Assembly (NCBI RefSeq): GCF_001544575.2
Contig: NZ_FCNY02000028.1
Location: 29,351-93,350, forward strand
Direction: 5' to 3'
Origin: Caballeronia cordobensis
GTDB taxonomy: Bacteria > Pseudomonadota > Gammaproteobacteria > Burkholderiales > Burkholderiaceae
DNA length: 64,000 nt
Shown: one piece after another, positions 9,622-17,979 of the stretch
Layout of the letters: each line of letters begins with the position of its first letter
Numbering within the stretch: position 1 is the first letter of the stretch
Program-made: the position numbers and the translations under genes
The notes under the pieces: model-generated
Database searches by the model: none
What the model saw: only the letters and a program-made list of their open reading frames with translations
Told to the model about the DNA's origin: nothing

Positions 9622-12123
9622 ATGAAACAAGTATTATCAAATTACTTAGCTAAGCTAATTTTATCGAGCATGACCGTCGCGGTCTCGTGCCTGCTGACGG
9701 CGTGCGGCGGCAGTTCCGATTCGGACTCGGCGAATCTGTCGCCGGTAGCGCGCGCGGCCTTGCTCGGCGACAACCTGATGGTGCGCGTCGCAATCGACAC
9801 CAACGACGCCGCGAAATCCGGCACGAACTGCGCGGACCTCGGCGCGGACTGGGCGAGTTGCGCGCGCGGCAAGCTGATTCTGGAAAACGACGGCGGACGC
9901 AGCATCGCCGCGGGCGGCTGGACGCTGTATGTGCACAGCATCCGGCGCATTCTGATGGTCGAGCATCCCGCGTTCGCGTGGAAGCACATCACGGGCGATC
10001 TCTACGCGCTGACGCCACGCGCGGGTGCGTTCACCCTTGGCGCGGGCGAGCGCATCGAAGTGCCGTTCGTCGGCGAATACTGGTACCAGCGCTATAGCGA
10101 TCTGCTGCCGCGCGCGTATGTCGTCGCCGACGGCAACGCGGCGCCCGCCATCCTCAAGCACAACGATACCGACGACGAAACCCGCTACGTCGACCGTATT
10201 CCGCCAAGCGCCGACGACGCCGCCGCGTTCGCCGCGACGCCCGCGCAAGTGCAACGCGCTCGGGCCGAGGCCGCGCTGCCGTCGGCGCAGCAAGTCGCGG
10301 CGCGCGCGCTGCCGGCCGTTTTGCGCTCGACGCCCAATGAAGGCGTGGCGCAGATCGGCGGCATCGAGTTGTCGAGGTCCGGCCTGACGTCGTCGCAACG
10401 CGCGGCGCTCGAAGCACGCGCGGCGACGCTCGGTCTCACCGGCGCGGCCCTGCGCGTGAACGGACAGATCGCGGGCGGCTCGCTGCCCACCGATATCGCA
10501 CGCGCGGGCGGCTATCGCCTGACGATCGCACAGGGCGGCGCAAACATCGACGCGTTCGACGCCGCCGGACTCTTCTACGGCGCGCAGACGCTCCTGTCAC
10601 TCACGCCCGCGGGCGGCGGCAACGTTCCGGCGATGACGATCGAAGACGCGCCGCGCTATACGCATCGCGGCATGCACGTCGATGTCGCGCGCAACTTCCG
10701 CCAGCCCGCGACGCTGCGCCGCCTCATCGACCAGATGGGCGCGTACAAGCTCAATCGCCTGCATTTGCATCTGTCCGACGACGAAGGCTGGCGTATCGAG
10801 ATTCCCGGCCTGCCCGAACTCACCGATATCGGCGCGAAGCGTTGCCACGATCTCACCGAAACGCGCTGCCTCGTGCCGCAGCTCGCCTCCGGCCCGGACA
10901 ATCGCTCGGGCGGTGGCTATCTGAGCCGCGCCGACTACGTGGCGCTCGTGCGTTATGCGGCGGACCGCTTCGTCGAGATCATCCCGGAGATCGACATGCC
11001 CGGCCACGCGCGCGCCGCGGTCGTCTCGATGGAAGCGCGGTTTCAGCGTCTGAGCGCGAAAGGCGACAAGACCGGCGCGAACGCCTACCGTCTGCTGGAT
11101 CCCGCCGATACCTCCAACGCGACGACGGTCCAGTTCTACGATCGGCGCAGCTTCATCAATCCGTGCGGGGATGGCGCGCAGCGCTTCGCGTCGAAGGTCA
11201 TCGGCGAAATCGCGGCGATGCATCGCGAGGCCGGCGCGCCGCTCTCCGTGTGGCACTTCGGCGGCGACGAAGCCAAGAACATTCTGCTCGGCGCGGGCTT
11301 CCAGCCGCTCGACGGCACGGACCCCGGCAAGGGCCACGTCAATCTCGCGGCGCAGGACAAGCCGTGGGGCCGCTCGCCGCAATGCGCGGCGCTGATCGCG
11401 TCGGGCAAGGCGGCTTCCGTCGACGAACTGCCGTCGATGTTCGCGCGCCAGGTGAGCCAGATCGTGCGCAACAACGGCATCGGCACGATGGCCGCCTGGC
11501 AGGACGGCATCAAGCACGCTAAGGGCCCGCAGGATTTCGCGACATCGAACACGATGGTCACGATGTGGGACACGATTTTCTGGGGCGCGTCGGACACCGT
11601 GCAGGCGCTGAGCGGGCAGGGCTACAAGACGGTGCTCGCGCTGCCGGACTATTTGTACTTCGACTTCCCGTATGCCTTCGATCAGCGCGAACGCGGCTAT
11701 TACTGGGGCTCGCACGGCACCGACAGCTTCAAGACGTTCTCGCTCGCGCCGGACAATCTGCCGCAAAACGCCGAAATCATGGCCGATCGTGATGGCAAGC
11801 CGTTCGAGGTGACGAGCGCGGGCCCGGCACCGCACATCGAAGGCATTCAGGGGCAGGCGTGGGCTGAAGTGATGCGCACGGACCCGCAGTTCGAATACAT
11901 GGTCTATCCGCGTCTTCTGGCGCTTGCGGAACGCGCGTGGCACCGGGCGGAGTGGGAGCGGCCGTATCGGGATGGCGAGCGCTACAAGCTCGGCGACACC
12001 GACAAGGTCGATAAAGCCGCACTCGCGCGGGATTGGGCGGGGTTCGCGAGCGTGGTGCAGAACCGCGAGCTGGCCAAGCTCAAGCGCGCGGGAGCCGTCA
12101 TGCGCGAGGGCGCGGGGAGTTGA
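9622..12123 (+). CDS. Secreted lipoprotein beta-N-acetylhexosaminidase, GH20
   Basis: Predicted exo-acting hexosaminidase (chitobiase type) removing terminal GlcNAc from chitobiose or peptidoglycan-derived sugars. An N-terminal signal ends in lipobox LLTAC, so the protein should be lipid-anchored in the envelope. Order of domains in 833 residues: an N-terminal CHB_HEX carbohydrate-binding domain (about 50-185), a GH20b domain (about 225-345), the catalytic barrel (about 345-760) and a short C-terminal domain. The barrel has the catalytic Asp-Glu pair in HFGGDEAKN and the earlier HLHLSDDEGWRIEI. The start is backed by GGAGGAG eight bases upstream, and a TATAGT box lies at 9576-9581. The first 15 codons are AT-rich, unlike the rest of the gene. 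It stands alone, with no chitin or NagA-type neighbours. Confidence 0.92.
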   Translation: MKQVLSNYLAKLILSSMTVAVSCLLTACGGSSDSDSANLSPVARAALLGDNLMVRVAIDTNDAAKSGTNCADLGADWASCARGKLILENDGGRSIAAGGWTLYVHSIRRILMVEHPAFAWKHITGDLYALTPRAGAFTLGAGERIEVPFVGEYWYQRYSDLLPRAYVVADGNAAPAILKHNDTDDETRYVDRIPPSADDAAAFAATPAQVQRARAEAALPSAQQVAARALPAVLRSTPNEGVAQIGGIELSRSGLTSSQRAALEARAATLGLTGAALRVNGQIAGGSLPTDIARAGGYRLTIAQGGANIDAFDAAGLFYGAQTLLSLTPAGGGNVPAMTIEDAPRYTHRGMHVDVARNFRQPATLRRLIDQMGAYKLNRLHLHLSDDEGWRIEIPGLPELTDIGAKRCHDLTETRCLVPQLASGPDNRSGGGYLSRADYVALVRYAADRFVEIIPEIDMPGHARAAVVSMEARFQRLSAKGDKTGANAYRLLDPADTSNATTVQFYDRRSFINPCGDGAQRFASKVIGEIAAMHREAGAPLSVWHFGGDEAKNILLGAGFQPLDGTDPGKGHVNLAAQDKPWGRSPQCAALIASGKAASVDELPSMFARQVSQIVRNNGIGTMAAWQDGIKHAKGPQDFATSNTMVTMWDTIFWGASDTVQALSGQGYKTVLALPDYLYFDFPYAFDQRERGYYWGSHGTDSFKTFSLAPDNLPQNAEIMADRDGKPFEVTSAGPAPHIEGIQGQAWAEVMRTDPQFEYMVYPRLLALAERAWHRAEWERPYRDGERYKLGDTDKVDKAALARDWAGFASVVQNRELAKLKRAGAVMREGAGS

Positions 12124-12136
12124 CCGCGCAATGAGA

Positions 12137-12158
12137 AAAGCCGCCCGAGGGCGGCTTT
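12137..12158. terminator. Terminator hairpin between convergent genes
   Basis: A 9-bp perfect stem (12137-12145 with 12150-12158) with loop CGAG lies between the stops of the convergent GH20 gene and the parvulin gene. A-rich on the left and T-rich on the right, it can serve both directions, although the T run is short. Confidence 0.75.
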
Positions 12159-12181
12159 GCGTGACCAGCTACAGAAAAAAC

Positions 12182-12964
12182 TTACTTGATCACCGCCTTG
12201 CTGCGCAGGCCTTCCTCGAACGTCTGCAGCTTCTCCTGCTGGATCTGCTGCGAAATCTGCGCCTTCACCTGATCGAGCGGCGGCGGGGCGATCTCGCGGG
12301 AATCGTCCAGACGGATGACGTGGTAGCCGAACTGCGTCTTCACCGGCTCGGGCGTCACTTCGCCCTTCTTGAGCTTCTCGGCGGCCGCGCCGAATTCCGG
12401 CACATACGCGGAAGGCGAGGACCAGTCGAGATCGCCGCCGTTCTTGCCCGATCCCGGGTCCTTCGAATATTGCTTGGCGAGATCCTCGAAGCTCGCGCCG
12501 CCCTTGATCTTCGCGATCAGATCCTTCGCCTGCGCTTCGTTGTCGACGAGGATGTGATGCAGATGCAGTTCCTTGCCGCCGCCGTTCTGCTTGACGAGCT
12601 GGTCATAGCGCGCCTTTATTTCGGCGTCGGTCGGCTTGTTCTTGTTCACGAAGTCTTCGATCAGCGCGCGCAGCACCACGGTCTGCTGCGCCACGGCGAT
12701 CTGAGCCTTCACGTCGGGGCGCGTCGGAATGCCTTCGCGCGCGGCTTCCTGCATCAGGATTTCGCGGTTGATGAGTTCCTCGCGCACCGCCTGCTGAAGC
12801 TGCGGCGAATCCTGCTGACCTTGTGCGACGAGCTGCTTGACGAGCGCATCGGCGCGCGACGTGGGAATCGGCGTGCCGTTCACGACGGCGATGTTTTGCG
12901 CAAACGCGGGCGCAGCCGCGAATGCAGCCAGCAACACCCAGACGCGGGTTTTTTTCAAAGTCAT
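12182..12964 (-). CDS. Periplasmic parvulin-type peptidyl-prolyl isomerase
   Basis: Foldase of the PpiC/PrsA kind that assists folding of exported proteins. Its 260 residues open with a Sec signal peptide (VLLAAFAAAPAFAQ). A SurA-N-like helical segment follows, then a rotamase domain at about 130-235 with HLHHILVDNEAQAKDLI, GGDLDWSSP and FGYHVIRLDDSR. The start at 12964 is supported by AGGA a short distance upstream. It is the last gene of the selO-msrB-yciB-bolA group on this strand, 85 bases after bolA, a common arrangement in Burkholderia. A fine assignment (PpiC, PrsA or Cbf2-like) cannot be made by eye. Confidence 0.93.
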   Translation of the reverse strand: MTLKKTRVWVLLAAFAAAPAFAQNIAVVNGTPIPTSRADALVKQLVAQGQQDSPQLQQAVREELINREILMQEAAREGIPTRPDVKAQIAVAQQTVVLRALIEDFVNKNKPTDAEIKARYDQLVKQNGGGKELHLHHILVDNEAQAKDLIAKIKGGASFEDLAKQYSKDPGSGKNGGDLDWSSPSAYVPEFGAAAEKLKKGEVTPEPVKTQFGYHVIRLDDSREIAPPPLDQVKAQISQQIQQEKLQTFEEGLRSKAVIK

Positions 12965-13049
12965 CGGAGGTTCCTAACTGAGCAAACGGACGCCTTTACA
13001 GGCGAGATTCAAGAGGCAAGAGGGCGGATGAACACACGGAACCGCGCGT

Positions 13050-13364
13050 CTATTCGAATTGTTCTGCGAACTCCTGCGGCGTGTAAGCCCGGATCGCGAG
13101 CGCGTGCACGCCGCGTCGCAATTCCTCAGCCAGCGCATCATACACGAGTCGATGCCGGGCCACGCGCGCGCGGCCGGCAAAGCAATCGGCGACGATCGTC
13201 ACCGTGTAGTGGCTGCCCGAGGCCGCGCCCGCATGGCCGGCGTGCGCGGCGCTGTCGTCGTCGATATGCACGGATTGCGGTGCGAGCGCCGCGTTCAGGC
13301 GGGCTTCGAGATGCGCGATCTTTTCCGCCGCCGATGCGCTCGTGAAATCGAACGATGCGCTCAT
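13050..13364 (-). CDS. bolA: BolA family protein
   Basis: Small cytosolic protein (104 residues) of the BolA/IbaG family, linked to iron-sulfur handling with monothiol glutaredoxins and to envelope stress. Recognisable parts are IAHLEARLNAALAP at the N-terminus, GSHYTVTIVADCFAGRARVARHRLVYDAL in two blocks (the core fold with conserved RVARHRLVY), and HALAIRAYTPQEF at the end. The start ATG 13364 overlaps the yciB stop (ATGA) and is preceded by GAAGGAGG, so it is translationally coupled to yciB. Longer in-frame starts inside yciB are not needed. Confidence 0.94.
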   Translation of the reverse strand: MSASFDFTSASAAEKIAHLEARLNAALAPQSVHIDDDSAAHAGHAGAASGSHYTVTIVADCFAGRARVARHRLVYDALAEELRRGVHALAIRAYTPQEFAEQFE

Positions 13365-13897
13365 TGTCCGTCCTCCTTCATGTATTTCGCGAGCCAGAAG
13401 CTCTGCGCGACGATGAACAGGACGAGACAGCCCGTCGCGCCGAAGAGCTTGAAGTTCACCCACTGGTCCGTCGTGAAGTTATACGCGACGAACAGATTCA
13501 CGATGCCGAGCAGCGCGAAAAACACCGCCCACGCCACGTTCAATTGTCCCCACACGCGATGCGGCAGGACGATCTGCTTGCCCATCATCGCTTCGATCAG
13601 GTTCTTTCTGAAGCCGAGCTGCGCGACGATCAGCGCGAACGCGAACAGCCAGTAAAGCGCGGTCGGCTTCCATTTGATGAAGGTGTCGTTGTGCAGCACG
13701 AGCGTCGCGCCGCCGAACACGACGACCACGCCGAGGCTCACCCACAGCATCGGATCGACCTTGCGATGCCGGAACGCCACCCACGCGATCTGCACGAGCG
13801 TCGCCGCGATCGCCACGGCCGTCGCGGTGTAGATGCCCCACACCTTGAATGCGACGAAAAAGAGAATGATCGGAAACAGATCGAACAGAAATTTCAT
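13361..13897 (-). CDS. yciB: Septation protein A / inner-membrane protein YciB
   Basis: Integral membrane protein of 178 residues with five hydrophobic helices and the family's opening MKFLFDLFPIILFFVAFKVWGI. Other conserved parts are WKPTALYWLFA, FRKNLIEAMMGKQI and the closing WVNFKLFGATG. Family members affect intracellular septation and cell-envelope synthesis in gamma-proteobacteria (also called IspZ/IspA); no reaction is known. It overlaps bolA by four bases, so the two form one translational unit. Confidence 0.95.
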   Translation of the reverse strand: MKFLFDLFPIILFFVAFKVWGIYTATAVAIAATLVQIAWVAFRHRKVDPMLWVSLGVVVVFGGATLVLHNDTFIKWKPTALYWLFAFALIVAQLGFRKNLIEAMMGKQIVLPHRVWGQLNVAWAVFFALLGIVNLFVAYNFTTDQWVNFKLFGATGCLVLFIVAQSFWLAKYMKEDGQ

Positions 13898-13943
13898 TGG
13901 CGTGCGGACGTGATGGGCATCGGATGACGGCGGGCGCGCGACG

Positions 13944-13973
13944 AAAAAAGCGCCCGCGAGAAGCGGCGGGCGC
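13944..13973 (-). terminator. Terminator downstream of msrB (minus strand)
   Basis: Read on the minus strand, an 8-bp GC stem (13966-13973 with 13950-13957, loop of 8) is followed by a run of six T. It lies between msrB and yciB, so msrB transcripts may end here and yciB-bolA may have their own start. Confidence 0.75.
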
Positions 13974-14014
13974 CGGTGCGACGTTTCAGGTACGGCGTGA
14001 CGCGGACCTGGCGC

Positions 14015-14431
14015 TTACTTGGGTTCGAATTGTAGCGCAGCCGAGTTGATGCAATACCGCAAACCGGTCGGGGCGGGGCCGTCCTCGAACACATGGCCGA
14101 GATGCGCGCCGCAGTTCTTGCACAGCACTTCGATGCGCAGCATGCCGTGCGTGCGGTCGGTCTTCTCCTGGATCACCTCGCCGTTGATCGGCTTGAAATA
14201 GCTCGGCCAGCCGCAACCGGCGTCGAATTTCGTGTCGGACTCGAAAAGCGGCGTGCCGCAACACACGCAGTCGTAGATGCCGCGCTCGTCGTGATCCCAG
14301 TATTTGCCGGTGAAGGGGCGCTCGGTCACCGCGTGGCGCGTGACCTGATACTGCATGTCGTCGAGCTCGCGGCGATACGTCGCGTCGTCTTTCTGCAGCG
14401 GATAGCTGGTCGGGGTGTCGTCTTTGCTCAT
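14015..14431 (-). CDS. msrB: Peptide-methionine (R)-S-oxide reductase
   Basis: Repairs methionine-R-sulfoxide in proteins using thioredoxin. The 138-residue cytosolic protein has two zinc-binding pairs (CVCC and CKNC), the substrate loop DAGCGWPSYFKPI, GHVFEDGPAPTGLRYCINS with the catalytic Cys (RYCIN), and a C-terminal SAALQF. The start MSKDDTPTSYPL at 14431 gives normal length; a much longer open frame upstream is the shadow of selO. It sits 47 bases downstream of selO, both redox-repair genes, so co-transcription is likely. Confidence 0.96.
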   Translation of the reverse strand: MSKDDTPTSYPLQKDDATYRRELDDMQYQVTRHAVTERPFTGKYWDHDERGIYDCVCCGTPLFESDTKFDAGCGWPSYFKPINGEVIQEKTDRTHGMLRIEVLCKNCGAHLGHVFEDGPAPTGLRYCINSAALQFEPK

Positions 14432-14478
14432 CTGTCGGTCCTTTTCTGGCCTCGAAGGCCTCGTATATGAGGGCGATG

Positions 14479-16071
14479 CTAGGAAGAACAACTCACTTCC
14501 AGTGCGCCCGCCCAGTCGGGCGGCAGGCCGGCGTAGGCCTCGTTTTCCGGCTGCTCGTCGAAGGGGCGGCGCAGCACGTCCAGGAGGCGCGCCACTTCCG
14601 AGAAATCCTTTTCGTTCGCCCGGCGGATCGCCTGTTCCGCCAGATGATTGCGCAGCACGTACTTCGGATTCACGCGATTCATCGCCGCCGCGCGCGCCGC
14701 GTCGTCGCGCGGTTCGTGCGCGAGGCGCTCGCGATAAAGCGCGGCCCACGCATCGAACGCGGCGCGGTCGAGAAAGAGATCGCGCACGGGGGCGTCGCCG
14801 CTCGCGTGGGACTTCGAGAGCTTCGAGAGGTTCCGGAACGTCAGCGTGAAGTCCGCGCGATTCGCGTGCATGATTTCGAAGAGCCCGTTGGCGAGCTTGT
14901 CGTCGCCTTCGAGTTCGGTGGCGAGGCCGAGCTTCGCGCGCATCGTCGCGACGAGCGCCGGCCCGAAACGCTCTTTGTAGCCTTCGAGCACTTTCTGCGC
15001 CTCCTCGACGACGCGTTCGGCGCGGCCTTCTTCCGGCAGATTCGCGCCGAAGAGCGGCACGAGCGCCTGCGCGAGACAAAAGAGGTTCCAGTACGCGACC
15101 TGCGGCTGGCGGCCGTAGGAATAGCGCCCCTGCGTATCCGAGTGATTGCAGACGTGATGCGCGTTGAACGCGTCCATGAAGCCGAACGGGCCGTAATCGA
15201 TCGTGAGGCCGAGGATCGACATGTTGTCGGTATTCATCACGCCGTGACAGAAGCCGACGCCTTGCCATTGCGCCATCAGATCGGCCGTCGTGCGCACGGC
15301 TTCGTCGAGCAGCGCGAGGTATGGATCCTCGGCGTTTCTGCAATGCGGATAGAAGCGGTCGATCACGTGATCGGCGAGCTTGCGCAAATCCTCGACGCGG
15401 TCGTTCGAATAAAAATGCTCGAAGTGCCCGAAGCGCACGAAGCTCGGCGCGACGCGCGTGACGATCGCGGCCGTCTCGATGGTCTCGCGGCGCACCGGCA
15501 GATCGGCGCCGATGACGGCGAGCGCGCGCGTCGTCGGGATGCCGAGATGGTGCATCGCCTCCGAGCAGAGAAACTCGCGGATCGACGAACGCAGCACCGC
15601 GCGGCCGTCGCCCATGCGCGAATAGGGCGTGCGCCCCGCGCCCTTGAGCTGCACTTCGAGGCGCTCGCCATCGCGCTCTACCTCGCCGAGCGTGAGCGCG
15701 CGGCCGTCGCCGAGTTGCCCCGCCCAGACGCCGAACTGATGGCCCGAATACACGGCGGCATAGGACAGCGAATCGGCCGGCCAGTCGCGCGTCGGATTGC
15801 CGGCGAAGTACGCGGCGAATGCATGCTTTTCGGCACCCGTCGCGACGTCGGAATCGAAGCCGAGCGATTCGGCGGTCTCGCGCGAAAGCCCGACGAGGTA
15901 GGGATCTTCGACCGGCGCGGCGGGTAAACGGGTCAGGAAAGCGGTGCCGAGCGCGGCAAACGAACCGGGCTGGCCGATGCGTATCGCGCTGGCGATTTCG
16001 TTCATGGAACGCGCGCCGGCGGGCGTCTCGTCGCGCGCCGCGCGCACGGCATTGCTTGGGGAAAACGACAT
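14479..16071 (-). CDS. selO: Protein adenylyltransferase SelO (YdiU)
   Basis: Pseudokinase-fold enzyme that AMPylates proteins involved in redox homeostasis. The 530-residue product shows YLVGLSRETAESLGFD and GHQFGVWAGQLGDGRALTLGE, with the SelO nucleotide loop. It also has LKGAGRTPYSRMGDGRAVLRSS in overlapping blocks, GVMNTDNMSILGLTIDYGPFGFMD as the catalytic loop, and an N-terminal FLTRLPAAPVEDPYLV. The start at 16071 (MSFSPSNAV) is favoured by GAGG upstream; a start 21 codons earlier is possible. A TACAAT box on the minus strand at 16097-16102 may be its -10. The msrB gene follows. Confidence 0.93.
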   Translation of the reverse strand: MSFSPSNAVRAARDETPAGARSMNEIASAIRIGQPGSFAALGTAFLTRLPAAPVEDPYLVGLSRETAESLGFDSDVATGAEKHAFAAYFAGNPTRDWPADSLSYAAVYSGHQFGVWAGQLGDGRALTLGEVERDGERLEVQLKGAGRTPYSRMGDGRAVLRSSIREFLCSEAMHHLGIPTTRALAVIGADLPVRRETIETAAIVTRVAPSFVRFGHFEHFYSNDRVEDLRKLADHVIDRFYPHCRNAEDPYLALLDEAVRTTADLMAQWQGVGFCHGVMNTDNMSILGLTIDYGPFGFMDAFNAHHVCNHSDTQGRYSYGRQPQVAYWNLFCLAQALVPLFGANLPEEGRAERVVEEAQKVLEGYKERFGPALVATMRAKLGLATELEGDDKLANGLFEIMHANRADFTLTFRNLSKLSKSHASGDAPVRDLFLDRAAFDAWAALYRERLAHEPRDDAARAAAMNRVNPKYVLRNHLAEQAIRRANEKDFSEVARLLDVLRRPFDEQPENEAYAGLPPDWAGALEVSCSS

Positions 16072-16165
16072 GTTGAGCGCCTCTGAGTTAAACGATATTG
16101 TAATTCCGCGCCCGCGGGCCTGCAGGAGCGCCACACGTCGCTCGACACCACGGAGATCATCGCTT

Positions 16166-17824
16166 ATGACGTCGCCGCTCTACGGCCAGATGATGGAATT
16201 ACCGCTGCTCGCGTCGTCCCTGCTGTCTCATGCTTCGCGTCACTTCGGCGACAACGAGATCGTGTCGCGCCGCATCGAAGGCGACATCCACCGTTACACG
16301 TATCGCGATTGCGAAAAGCGCGCGAAGCAACTCGCGCAGGCCCTGAGCGCGCTGGGCGTCGAAGAGGGCGAGCGCGTCGGCACGCTCGCATGGAACGGCT
16401 ACAGACATCTGGAATGCTATTACGGCGTCTCGGGCATGGGCGCCGTCTGCCATACGATCAACCCGCGGCTCTTTCCCGATCAGATCGCGTTCATCATCGA
16501 TCACGCGGAAGACGCCTACGTCTTCTTCGACATGACGTTCGCTCCGCTCGTCGAGCTCGTCGCGCCGCAGTGTCCGAACGTGAAAGGCTGGATCGCGCTT
16601 GGCGACGCCGCGTGCATCGATGAACATCTGTCGAACCTCAGTGTGCCGGTGCTGAGCTACGAGACGCTCATCGGCGCGCACGACGGCAACTACGAATGGC
16701 CGATGCTCGACGAGCGGCAGGCCTCGTTTCTCTGCTACACCTCCGGTACGACGGGCAATCCGAAGGGCGCGCTGTATTCGCATCGCTCGACGGTGCCGCA
16801 CGCGTACGGCGCGGCACTGCCCGATGCGATGGGCGCGTCGTCGAGCGATGCGATCCTGCCTGTCGTGCCGATGTTCCATGTCAACGCGTGGGGCATCCCG
16901 CACGCGGCGCCGCTCGTCGGCGCGAAGCTCGTGTTTCCCGGCAAGGACCTCGACGGCAAGTCGCTCTACGAGTTGATGGAGGCCGAAGGCGTCACTTATT
17001 CGGCCGGCGTGCCGACCGTCTGGATGGGCCTGCTCGCTCACATGAAGCAGCACGACGCGCGTTTTTCGACGTTGAAGCGCACGGTGATCGGCGGCTCCGC
17101 GTGCCCGCCCGCGATGCTGCGCACCTTCGAGGAAGACTACGGCGTGCAGGTGATTCACGCGTGGGGCATGACGGAGATGTCGCCGCTCGGCACGCTCTCG
17201 CGGCTGTCGTTCAAGCAGAAGCAGCGTCCGCTCGACGCGCAGCGCCATTCGCTGGAGAAACAGGGTCACGCGATATTCGGCGTCGACATGAAAGTCGTCG
17301 GCGACGACGGCCGCGAGCTGCCCTGGGACGGCAAGTCGTTCGGCGATCTGTACGTGCGCGGTCCGTGGGTCATCGACCGCTATTTCCGTCGCGACGATTC
17401 GCCGCTCGTCGACGGCTGGTTCCCGACGGGCGATGTCGCGACCATCGATCCGGACGGCTTCATGCAGATTACCGACCGCAGCAAGGACGTGATCAAGTCC
17501 GGCGGCGAGTGGATCAGCTCGATCGATCTGGAGAACATCGCGGTGTCGCATCCGCAGGTCGCGGAAGCGGCGTGCATTGCGTGCGCGCATCCGAAGTGGA
17601 CCGAGCGGCCGTTGATCGTGGCGGTGCTGAAGCCGGACGCGACCCTCACGCGCGAAGAACTGCTCGCCCACTTCGAGGGCAAGGTGGCGAAGTGGTGGAT
17701 TCCGGACGATGTCGTGTTCGCCGACGAACTGCCGCATACCGCGACGGGGAAGCTGCAGAAGGTCAGGCTGCGGGAGTTGTATCGGGAGTATGTGTTGCCG
17801 AACGCCGCCGAAAATCCCGCTTGA
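16166..17824 (+). CDS. Acyl-CoA synthetase (AMP-forming)
   Basis: Activates a carboxylic acid to its CoA thioester through an acyl-adenylate. The 552 residues contain the ANL-family P-loop YTSGTTGNPKG, the A5 block GWFPTGDVATID, the hinge DRSKDVIKSGGEWIS and the C-terminal catalytic lysine in PHTATGKLQK. By overall shape (YGQMMELPLLASSLLSHA opening, HAWGMTEMSPLGTLS) it belongs to the group annotated as medium/long-chain fatty-acid or 3-(methylthio)propionyl-CoA ligases. The start ATG 16166 is preceded by GGAG and a longer frame into selO is spurious. It stands just before the beta-oxidation run and is divergent from selO. Confidence 0.9.
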   Translation: MTSPLYGQMMELPLLASSLLSHASRHFGDNEIVSRRIEGDIHRYTYRDCEKRAKQLAQALSALGVEEGERVGTLAWNGYRHLECYYGVSGMGAVCHTINPRLFPDQIAFIIDHAEDAYVFFDMTFAPLVELVAPQCPNVKGWIALGDAACIDEHLSNLSVPVLSYETLIGAHDGNYEWPMLDERQASFLCYTSGTTGNPKGALYSHRSTVPHAYGAALPDAMGASSSDAILPVVPMFHVNAWGIPHAAPLVGAKLVFPGKDLDGKSLYELMEAEGVTYSAGVPTVWMGLLAHMKQHDARFSTLKRTVIGGSACPPAMLRTFEEDYGVQVIHAWGMTEMSPLGTLSRLSFKQKQRPLDAQRHSLEKQGHAIFGVDMKVVGDDGRELPWDGKSFGDLYVRGPWVIDRYFRRDDSPLVDGWFPTGDVATIDPDGFMQITDRSKDVIKSGGEWISSIDLENIAVSHPQVAEAACIACAHPKWTERPLIVAVLKPDATLTREELLAHFEGKVAKWWIPDDVVFADELPHTATGKLQKVRLRELYREYVLPNAAENPA

Positions 17825-17843
17825 ACTTTCTTCGCTTCGAAAG

Positions 17844-17882
17844 ACCCCGGCCCGTTCGCGCGGCGCCGGGGTTTTTCTTTTT
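17844..17882 (+). terminator. Rho-independent terminator of the acyl-CoA synthetase gene
   Basis: An 8-bp stem ACCCCGGC (17844-17851) with GCCGGGGT (17865-17872) followed by TTTTCTTTTTT. It separates the ligase gene from the following beta-oxidation run. Confidence 0.88.
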
Positions 17883-17904
17883 TCGCCTTGTTTCCGCGGT
17901 ATTT

Positions 17905-17916
17905 GAACGATCGTTC
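17905..17916 (+). promoter_or_regulatory. Candidate TetR-family operator
   Basis: The perfect 12-bp palindrome GAACGATCGTTC lies five bases upstream of the probable -35 box of the fadB-like operon. Short palindromes of this type are typical TetR-family operators, and beta-proteobacterial fatty-acid catabolism is known to be under TetR-type repressors (FadP/PsrA class). Assignment to a particular regulator is inference; no tetR gene lies in the window. Confidence 0.55.
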
Positions 17917-17920
17917 TTTT

Positions 17921-17950
17921 TTGTGTATTCTGCTTCGATCCCGCTATAAA
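17921..17950 (+). promoter_or_regulatory. Probable sigma-70 promoter of the beta-oxidation operon
   Basis: TTGTGT at 17921-17926 and TATAAA at 17945-17950 with an 18-base spacer, about 30 bases before the start codon of the fadB-like gene. An AGGAGA ribosome site follows at 17967-17972. Confidence 0.6.
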
Positions 17951-17979
17951 TCCGGTATCGGTCGACAGGAGACACCTTC

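Noticed and set aside
4752..9623. A 1623-codon minus-strand open frame opposite purL
   Set aside because: Same reason: purL is certain, and the antisense frame has low-complexity basic composition without motifs.
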